Positions 1 to 5,968 of a DNA stretch of 35,868 nt are shown here, piece after piece. The DNA is taken from contig NZ_HE611052.1 of assembly GCF_000285575.1 (NCBI RefSeq), forward strand, positions 86,996-122,863, in the 5' to 3' direction. Each line of letters begins with the position of its first letter. The stretch's first letter is position 1. The DNA comes from Clostridium senegalense JC122. GTDB lineage: Bacteria > Bacillota > Clostridia > Clostridiales > Clostridiaceae. The notes beneath the pieces were generated by a model, which was given only the letters and a program-made list of their open reading frames with translations, searched no databases and had not been told where the DNA came from. Position numbers and translations under genes: made by a program.

Positions 1-52
1 ATATTAAGCATTTAAAATTTTATATGATTTTTATAATAAATCACTTATTACA

Positions 53-86
53 AAAACAGATATTACTTTAAAGTAATATCTGTTTT
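53..86. terminator. Bidirectional intrinsic terminator
   Basis: A perfect 34-base palindrome (17-base arms, centre TTTAAA) lies just beyond the stop of the membrane-protein gene that reads leftward. T-rich tracts follow it on both strands, so it could end transcripts from either side. It is AT-rich, so its strength is uncertain. Confidence 0.7.
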
Positions 87-113
87 ATATTTAATCATAT
101 TAATTTTATTATT

Positions 114-503
114 TTAATAATAGTTTTTTAAAACTTCAATTACAAAAACTATTGTAATTGACATAGATAAAACATAGTATGACAAAAGTAAATCCGAATT
201 TAATTTTGTCATAAACACTATTGCTAATATATTTAATATAAGAATAATCAAATTCACTATATTCCATATTTTATTCTTCTTATAGTTGTATATAGTTATT
301 ATTAAAAACATTATCGCTGTTATTATTAAAATATATATAAGTATTTCATCTATATTTTTACTATTCCACACATGATTTCTATATGTTAATGAACGCATAA
401 CTCCCATTTTTTTAGTTGATAATTGATGTATAACTATACCAAATATTATTATACCTATTTCTATTACTGAAATCATCCAATTTAATATATTTTTCATCTT
501 CAT
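114..503 (-). CDS. Small four-helix membrane protein, unknown function
   Basis: This 129-residue protein has four hydrophobic segments (about residues 7-27, 53-70, 80-98 and 104-124), with a short basic loop near 72-78. I recognise no family. Its ATG directly abuts the TAA of the rhodanese lipoprotein gene (TAAATG, no spacer), and an AAGG sits seven bases upstream inside that gene's end, so the two are very probably co-transcribed and translationally coupled. A second ATG two codons in is an equally possible start. The context suggests a partner for the lipoprotein at the membrane, but that is inference only. Confidence 0.7.
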   Translation of the reverse strand: MKMKNILNWMISVIEIGIIIFGIVIHQLSTKKMGVMRSLTYRNHVWNSKNIDEILIYILIITAIMFLIITIYNYKKNKIWNIVNLIILILNILAIVFMTKLNSDLLLSYYVLSMSITIVFVIEVLKNYY

Positions 504-1892
504 TTATTTTACCTTAACCGGGTCCCCTGTTTCTATAGGATTCGGCTCATTTCCTGTATTTCCACTCCATTCGTTCCATCCACCATCATAAAGTGCAATA
601 TTTTTAACACCCATAACATCTGCATAATATAAAACTTCTGCTGCTCTCCAACCGGTTCCACAATAAAATGCTAATCTTTGATTTGGAGTTATTCCCCATT
701 CATTCCACATATTAATTATTTCATCTTTATTTCTCATTGTATTATCTATATTTCTGTAATCTTGAAGACTCTTCGCATCTGTTCCTGCATGCCCCCAAAC
801 ACAGCCTACTGGACGTCCTTTTGTTTTTATATAGTCATATCCTGATGTTTCTCCTATAAACTCTTCCCAACTTCTAATATCTACCAATTTGCTGTTTTTC
901 TTATCATTTATTATGTCTTTTGCCATATCTAAATCAACTATATAATTCTTATTTGCCGGAACTTTAGCCCCAAAATTTTTTACTGGTACTGGTTTATTTG
1001 ATGTTTTTTCTAATTCATATCCTGATTTAACCCATTTATTAGTTCCACCATTTAATACTCTAACATCTTCTACACCCATATATTTTAATATAGTTACAAC
1101 TCTAAATGCAGCCATTGAATCATCTCCATATAAAACTGTAGTTGTATCTTTTGTTATTCCATTTGCAACTGCAAATTTTTCAAGTTCCTCATCAGAAACT
1201 CTATTCCAAAGCGGTCCTTTTTCTATATCATCAGTATTAATATGTACAGATCCAGGTATATGTCCATCTTTCAAATAACTTGGTGAATCCTGTTCTTTTC
1301 CCCACGAAACCTCAAATACCTTATAATCTTTTCCATCATATGTTTCAGGATGTTTTCCATCTATTAAATCTTTAACCCAAGATGCTGGTACTAACATTTG
1401 ATAATTTTCATAAGTTTCCATAGGATTACTAGAATCTTGTGCCCACTGTTTAATATCATATGTATAAAGATTACTATATCCTTTATTTGATAAGTAATTT
1501 GCAACTTCCGTAGCATCCTTACCATTAGCATCATATAAAATTACATTTTTATCCTTTGATATTCCCTTAGTTTCTAATGCTTTATCTAATGTAATATCTT
1601 TATCTTTATTATCAATTTTTAACCAAGCTGCTGAAAAATCTGTAGCGCCTTTTATGTGTCCTCCTCTTGAAATACCATCAAGCTTCCATCCATTAAAAGC
1701 ATCATTTTCTCTTGTATCTACAATAATCCAATCACTTTTTTCAATATTTTCTTTAACCTCTTCTGATTCAATAGTTTTTATATCTGATGTTGCTGATGAT
1801 TTACCTTTATCAGAATTAGAACAACCAGTAAAAGTAAATATCGAAAATGCTAATGTCATTGTAGTTAATATTAACTTTGTTCTTTTATTCAT
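504..1892 (-). CDS. Triple-rhodanese sulfurtransferase lipoprotein
   Basis: This exported sulfurtransferase-like lipoprotein has a signal peptide ending in the lipobox FTGC, so the mature protein should be anchored outside the membrane. Three rhodanese repeats follow (about residues 40-150, 160-300 and 320-450). Only the third has the catalytic loop cysteine, in CGTGWRA near residue 411. The first repeat has DANGKDA and the second GDDSMAA at that position, so they are probably structural. I place the start at the ATG at 1892, which gives a typical 24-residue signal peptide; a GTG six codons upstream (1910) is also open. Neither start has a well-placed SD. A GAGAGGAG sits further upstream in front of an 8-codon TTG reading frame (1904-1927). 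A weak TATAAT box lies at 1956-1961. The gene is followed directly by a coupled membrane-protein gene. Confidence 0.88.
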   Translation of the reverse strand: MNKRTKLILTTMTLAFSIFTFTGCSNSDKGKSSATSDIKTIESEEVKENIEKSDWIIVDTRENDAFNGWKLDGISRGGHIKGATDFSAAWLKIDNKDKDITLDKALETKGISKDKNVILYDANGKDATEVANYLSNKGYSNLYTYDIKQWAQDSSNPMETYENYQMLVPASWVKDLIDGKHPETYDGKDYKVFEVSWGKEQDSPSYLKDGHIPGSVHINTDDIEKGPLWNRVSDEELEKFAVANGITKDTTTVLYGDDSMAAFRVVTILKYMGVEDVRVLNGGTNKWVKSGYELEKTSNKPVPVKNFGAKVPANKNYIVDLDMAKDIINDKKNSKLVDIRSWEEFIGETSGYDYIKTKGRPVGCVWGHAGTDAKSLQDYRNIDNTMRNKDEIINMWNEWGITPNQRLAFYCGTGWRAAEVLYYADVMGVKNIALYDGGWNEWSGNTGNEPNPIETGDPVKVK

Positions 1893-2102
1893 TATTTTAT
1901 TTATTAGCACAACCTTTTAAATGCCAATATACTCCTCTCTTTAACTCATTTTTAAATTATATTGAATATCTTACAAAAATACTCAACAATTAAAATATAC
2001 TATTAAACTATACAATTATTTTTTTGATAAGTAAATAATACTAATTATTGGTTTTTTAAATGATTAAACTACATCTATTTGTTTTTTAAATATTTTTATT
2101 TT

Positions 2103-2150
2103 AAAGAAGCTAAGGTTAAAATATATGTTTAATAAAAACTTAGCTTCTTT
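2103..2150 (-). terminator. Terminator after ABC-F gene
   Basis: Twelve-base complementary arms (AAAGAAGCTAAG and CTTAGCTTCTTT) with a 24-base AT-rich loop lie directly downstream of the ABC-F stop. The T-tract on the minus strand is interrupted, so efficiency may be moderate. Confidence 0.6.
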
Positions 2151-2157
2151 AATTAAT

Positions 2158-3731
2158 TTAATAATTAATATTCAAATCTATTATTTTAGTGGATATATTT
2201 TCAATAAAACTTTTATCATGTTCTACAAATAAAATGGTTGGTTTAAACTCTAATATTGCTTTTTCTATAAGTTTTCTTGATTCTATATCTAAACCATTTA
2301 GTGGTTCATCCCAAATTTGAAAACAATCATCTTTATAAAAACAGTAAGCTAAGTCTACTTTTTTTAATTCTCCTACACTAAATGTAGATAAGTCTCTTTC
2401 AAATACCTTTGAATCTGAACCCATACAACCAAGTATAGATCTAAATCTAGTTTCATCTATTTTTTCACTTTTTAAATGTTCCCTCAAAAATCCATTTGTC
2501 CATTTAGGGAATTGAGATGCATATACTATTTTTGATCTATTTTCAATTTTTATTATACCCTCTTCTAATTCTAAAATTCCTAATATGGCATATAATAGCG
2601 TAGTCTTTCCACTACCATTAGGACCTTTAATTCCAACCCTCTCACCTTTTTTTATATTAAAAGATAGATTATTTATAACTATTTTACTCCCTCTTAAAAC
2701 AGTTATGTTAGATATTAATAATATATTTTCACCTTTTATGCTTGATTCAAATTTAAGTTTTCTTTCTCTTTCATAATCCTTTAAAAGTTCTTTTTTTGCA
2801 TTCAAATTTTCTTCTATTCTGTCTTCTATTAAAATAGCTCTTTTCATAATTCTAGCAGCTCTTGCTCCTTCAAAACCTTTATCTCCAGAACCAATCTTTT
2901 CTTTTTCCCTTTTAAAAGACCAAGTTCTCTTTTGTCTGGCTGCCTTTTCTAATTCTTTAACTTCTTTTTCTATTTTTTCTTTTTTCTTTTTTCAAATTGA
3001 ATTTTTAATTCTTCATTTTTCTCCCATGAACTATAATTACCTTTTTCTATTCCTATAGAGTTTTTATTTATATAAAGAACGTGATCAACTAAAGCATCAA
3101 GGAAATATCTATTATGTGACACAATTATAAATCCACTTTTATTTTTTAAATAATTTAAAAGAACTTCAATTCCTTCAACATCTAAATGATTAGTAGGTTC
3201 ATCTAATAATATAAAATTATTTTTTTGAAGAAATAATGCAATTATTTGTATTTTAGTTTGCTCTCCACCGCTTAAGCTATCGTAACTTCTTTCTAGTATT
3301 TCCCTTTTCAATCCCATATATTCTATTTCTCTTTCTATTAAAAAGTTAATATTATATCCATCTATATCTAAAAATTCTTGTAAAGTAACTAAATATTCCT
3401 CTTCACTTATATATTTTTTTAAATATTTATCTATCTTTTCTTCTAAAATTCTATAATTTCCTATAATGTCTTTAATTATATTAATAGTAGTATCACTTTT
3501 ATTACATATATCTACTGGAAAAAGACTACTTTCTCCACTGTATTCAACAGTACCCTTAGATGGTTTATATTGTTTATTTATAAGTCTTAAAAGTGTTGTT
3601 TTTCCTCTACCATTTCTTCCTATAATAGCAGTTTTCCAATTTGTATCTATTGAAACATTTACATCTTCAAAAATATTTTCATAGCTTCCATTATAGTTAA
3701 AACTCATATCTTTAAAATTTATTTTTGACAA
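2158..3731 (-). pseudogene. ABC-F ribosome-protection ATPase, broken by one frameshift
   Basis: Two adjacent reading frames together make one ABC-F ATPase of the Lsa/Vga/CplR-like antibiotic-resistance group. These cytosolic proteins bind the ribosomal E site and displace drugs from the peptidyl-transferase centre. The first part (from a TTG at 3731, SD GGAGGAG) has Walker A GRNGRGKTT, signature LSGGEQ and Walker B ILLDEPTN. It stops at TAG 2970-2972 after a lysine-rich stretch. The -1 frame continues without a stop through the charged inter-domain linker (KREKEKIG, then GFEGARAARIMKRA) into the second domain, with Walker A GPNGSGKTT, degenerate signature FSVGE and Walker B IWDEPLN, ending at 2158. 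Adding one A to any of three A6 runs (2973-2992 on the minus strand) restores a 524-residue protein, normal for the family. The degenerate second signature and WDEPLN are usual in this group. Function is kept only if the shift is a sequencing error or is bypassed by slippage. Confidence 0.88.
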
Positions 3732-3734
3732 AAA

Positions 3735-3766
3735 AAATCTCCTCCTTTAAATTCTGGAGAAGATTT
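3735..3766 (-). promoter_or_regulatory. SD-sequestering terminator hairpin in ABC-F leader
   Basis: An 11-base-pair stem with one G-U pair and a 10-base loop pairs AAATCTTCTCC with GGAGGAGATTT, followed at once by a run of T and the TTG start of the ABC-F gene. The 3' arm is the ribosome binding site, so the hairpin both resembles an intrinsic terminator and hides the SD. Such attenuators are known ahead of antibiotic-induced ABC-F genes. Here it is a prediction from base pairing only. Confidence 0.65.
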
Positions 3767-4070
3767 ACACATTCAACTAAATATTTACAATAATATAAAT
3801 AATACAAATACAGTCACCTAAATAAAATTTAACATTCTATTTATCAGCAACATAAACTTTAAAACATGGAAATTAATATGTGTACTATACTATTATAATT
3901 ATAATAAAAATTAGCAAACAGGCTCACATCTACTCACAGAATTATTAAAAGCATATTAAAAAACCTTTTGATAAGGCTTATATTCGCTTTTATAACTATT
4001 CATTGAAAGTAGATTAATTGTTCATTCTTCTATTTACCTGTTCCTTTCTAAGTTTTATTTTTATATTATA
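3767..4070 (-). promoter_or_regulatory. Promoter and structured leader of ABC-F gene
   Basis: An extended -10 (TGTTATAAT, hexamer at 4065-4070) starts a leader of about 320 bases with no convincing -35. Within it, AAAAGC at 3986-3991 pairs with GCTTTT at 3947-3952 around an inner CCTT/AAGG stem. ATCTACT (4007-4013) can pair with AGTAGAT (3927-3933), and ACAGG near 4040 with CCTGT near 3920, giving a nested long-range fold. An AGAAGA just upstream of 4025 could pair with TCTTCT of the SD-masking hairpin and so act as an anti-terminator. Two tiny frames are possible leader peptides: MNN (4014-4025) and MNSYKSEYKPYQKVF (3956-4003). Neither has a well-spaced SD. Confidence 0.5.
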
Positions 4071-4162
4071 ACACAACACCTATAATTATAAATTAAAAAA
4101 TATAATTTCAATATAATATTTGTAAAGTTTACATGAACTTTAAATGTATTTATATAAAAAAA

Positions 4163-4498
4163 TAAATTGCAAAAATCATTTTGAAAACTCATTAAATTAA
4201 ACTCCATTGTTTAATTTTCATAGTATATATTTATAATTTATATTATTTCTATATTTCAGCTCTATTTGTAGTTATTATATGTGGGTATAAACTTCTACTT
4301 TTTTATTTTTATATGATGTTAACTTTCACAACCAAACTTTCATTTATATTGACTTTTTAATTTTGTTTACTTTATTTTAATTTTATAAGAAATAATTATA
4401 AATTTTATATACTGTTCAAAATAAAACCTCATTGTTTTACTTCAAATAAATTTTCATTTAAACATATTAATTATATGTTTTTAGATTTTTGCAATTTA
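4163..4498. repeat. MITE-like region bounded by 15-bp inverted repeats
   Basis: TAAATTGCAAAAATC at 4163-4177 recurs inverted at 4484-4498, enclosing about 306 bases of AT-rich DNA with no reading frame of note. I see no target-site duplication and no transposase. Just outside the right copy, a short minus-strand stretch (about 4499-4545) reads as a plausible peptide (NSNAAIAFYYKGKLQ) that continues through the repeat. It could be a mobile-element remnant, or chance pairing in AT-rich DNA. Confidence 0.35.
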
Positions 4499-4640
4499 CC
4501 CTTATAGTAAAAAGCTATTGCAGCGTTGGAATTCTTAGGCTATATATCTTACTATCTAATATAGAAATTTATTTTATTTGTAAAGTTTTCAAAATCTATT
4601 TTAAACATGTTTTTAAATTTAACTTTAGATTATTTTTACA

Positions 4641-4669
4641 AATAAAAAAACCTCCATAACTTTGGAGGT
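4641..4669 (-). terminator. Terminator of the orphan cobalamin riboswitch
   Basis: The stem ACCTCCA/TGGAGGT with a short loop is followed by seven or more T on the minus strand, 100 or so bases after the B12 box. This is the expected position for the expression platform of the upstream riboswitch. Confidence 0.8.
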
Positions 4670-4771
4670 ATATATCACTGATAGCGTATTAACTAAGCCT
4701 TTTAAAATAAAAGACAAAAAGTTTCGTGATACACCTAACTTCCCTCCGAAATTATAATGTTATTGTATGTT

Positions 4772-4919
4772 TTAGGCAGGTCTCCTGACTAACGGCTTAA
4801 CCTTAACCATCCTTCCCAGAAAAATAAATTCCAGTGGATATTGATTTCGTATCCGTATACAGTAGCGGGGGCTGTAGTGGATTTTCACCACTTTCCCTAT
4901 TATACCTAATTAAAGGTAC
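4772..4919 (-). ncRNA. Cobalamin riboswitch with no recognisable target gene
   Basis: Read on the minus strand, this holds the conserved cobalamin aptamer parts in order: GGTACC at the 5' end, GGGAAAGTGGTGAAAATCC, CAGCCCCCGCTACTGT, CCACTGG, GGGAAGG and the B12 box AGTCAGGAGACCTGCC (4775-4790). All core elements look intact. A promoter lies just upstream and a terminator about 100 bases downstream. No gene follows: the next one on this strand is the ABC-F gene about 900 bases on, which has its own promoter. An SD-like GGAGG (near 4743) precedes only a 10-codon GTG frame. The target gene may have been lost, or the product may be the RNA itself. Confidence 0.92.
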
Positions 4920-4949
4920 CTAAATCATTATTAACTTTTTACCATCTTC

Positions 4950-4978
4950 ATTATAACCATATTAGCTCTTATTTTCAA
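4950..4978 (-). promoter_or_regulatory. Sigma-A promoter of the orphan riboswitch
   Basis: TTGAAA (4973-4978), a 17-base spacer and TATAAT (4950-4955) form a near-consensus promoter. Transcription would start about 25 bases before the cobalamin aptamer. Confidence 0.8.
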
Positions 4979-5038
4979 TAGATTTCCTAAATTTTTTATT
5001 ATTTATTCAAATTCATTATTTTTTATTACATACTAACC

Positions 5039-5512
5039 CTAAATTTCTAAAATATATTCAATTTCATTTTTGTTACACCATTGAGCTAAAAACTTTAAAA
5101 ATTCCTTATCTTTAAAAGCATACCATTGATCAATTAAATCTAATCTATACAATGCGCTTTTAAATGCTCTAAATGCATCCTCACCACTAATATTTAAATT
5201 TAACTCTACTTTCAAATTTTCGTCATTACAATTTTGTATAAACTTTTCCATTGATAAATATTCATCAAATTCTTCTCTTCTTGGAAATTCTATATAATTA
5301 TTTTTGTTAGTTTTATAATCAAGAGCATTAAGAATTATTTCTTCTTTCCACTCATCAAAATCTTCAACTTTTTTTCCTTCTTCTACTGCTTTTATATCTT
5401 CCTGTGAAATTAAAATAATAGTTCCTTCTTCTTTATTATAAAGATTTTTAACATCATCAAGTTCCATATTATATATTTCCAAAAGCTCATTTAAATTTAT
5501 TTTATTCTTCAT
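5039..5512 (-). CDS. UPF0158 family protein
   Basis: This 157-residue acidic soluble protein matches the UPF0158 family from memory. The C-terminal part has the characteristic pattern of a phenylalanine-rich helix (AFRAFKSAL), then DQWYAFKD and a final WCxxNxIEY. Its function is unknown. The start is the ATG at 5512, eight bases after AAGGAG. A longer in-frame ATG at 5542 lies almost at the predicted transcription start and has no SD, so I reject it. The gene stops about 60 bases upstream of the orphan riboswitch promoter, with no clear terminator between them. It is divergent from the CoA-disulfide reductase gene. Confidence 0.82.
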   Translation of the reverse strand: MKNKINLNELLEIYNMELDDVKNLYNKEEGTIILISQEDIKAVEEGKKVEDFDEWKEEIILNALDYKTNKNNYIEFPRREEFDEYLSMEKFIQNCNDENLKVELNLNISGEDAFRAFKSALYRLDLIDQWYAFKDKEFLKFLAQWCNKNEIEYILEI

Positions 5513-5544
5513 TTTATAACGCTCCTTATAATAAAATTCCATTA

Positions 5545-5572
5545 ATTATATCATATACCACAACAATTTCAA
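5545..5572 (-). promoter_or_regulatory. Promoter of the UPF0158 gene
   Basis: TTGAAA (5567-5572), a 16-base spacer and TATAAT (5545-5550) place the transcript start near 5537. This supports the shorter protein start at 5512. Confidence 0.7.
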
Positions 5573-5598
5573 ACATATATAAATTTTCACTATTTTTA

Positions 5599-5627
5599 TT
5601 GACTATTTTGTAACGATATCGTATTAT
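5599..5627 (+). promoter_or_regulatory. Promoter with embedded palindrome, upstream of CoA-disulfide reductase gene
   Basis: TTGACT (5599-5604), a 17-base spacer and TATTAT (5622-5627) form a good sigma-A promoter. The perfect palindrome ACGATATCGT (5613-5622) fills the spacer and touches the -10, a classic repressor position. Its only downstream gene is the sulfur-handling fusion at 5969, which would leave an untranslated leader of about 330 bases. Confidence 0.6.
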
Positions 5628-5968
5628 TTAAATATAATAATAATATATTTTACAATTTTATTACAATAATCTATATTACAATATTATAATCAACTTATAT
5701 TTTGAAATATATTTACGAATCTTAAATAAAATTTAGGATATACTAAATTTATAAATTTACTTTTCTTAAAATTTTAAAATGTTATTATATTCAAACTAAA
5801 TATGTTTTTAATATATAAATATAAATTTATATTAATTATAAAATTTTTAAATACATTGATATCAAATTTTATTTCGCTATTAAAATTTATTTCTAATAGA
5901 GTTATAGCATTTATATCACTTTATCCTTATATTATGTTTTAAAAATATTAATTAAGAGGTGGTTTTTT
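5628..5968 (+). other. Long AT-rich leader region, no gene seen
   Basis: Between the promoter at 5599-5627 and the SD (GAGGTGG, near 5955) of the reductase gene lie about 330 very AT-rich bases. I found no reading frame, clear hairpin or known RNA motif. A second TATTAT box near 5931 could be a more proximal promoter, but no good -35 accompanies it. Confidence 0.4.

Noticed and set aside
3956-4003. 15-residue leader peptide of the ABC-F gene as a definite gene
   Set aside because: It has no SD at a usable distance, so it is mentioned only as a possibility within the leader.
4701-4733. GTG frame of 10 codons after GGAGG in the riboswitch expression platform
   Set aside because: It is too short to support as a gene, and the GGAGG may instead be part of the riboswitch's downstream fold.
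5513-5542. Ten-codon N-terminal extension of the UPF0158 protein
   Set aside because: The predicted transcription start is near 5537 and the only SD (AAGGAG) serves the ATG at 5512.
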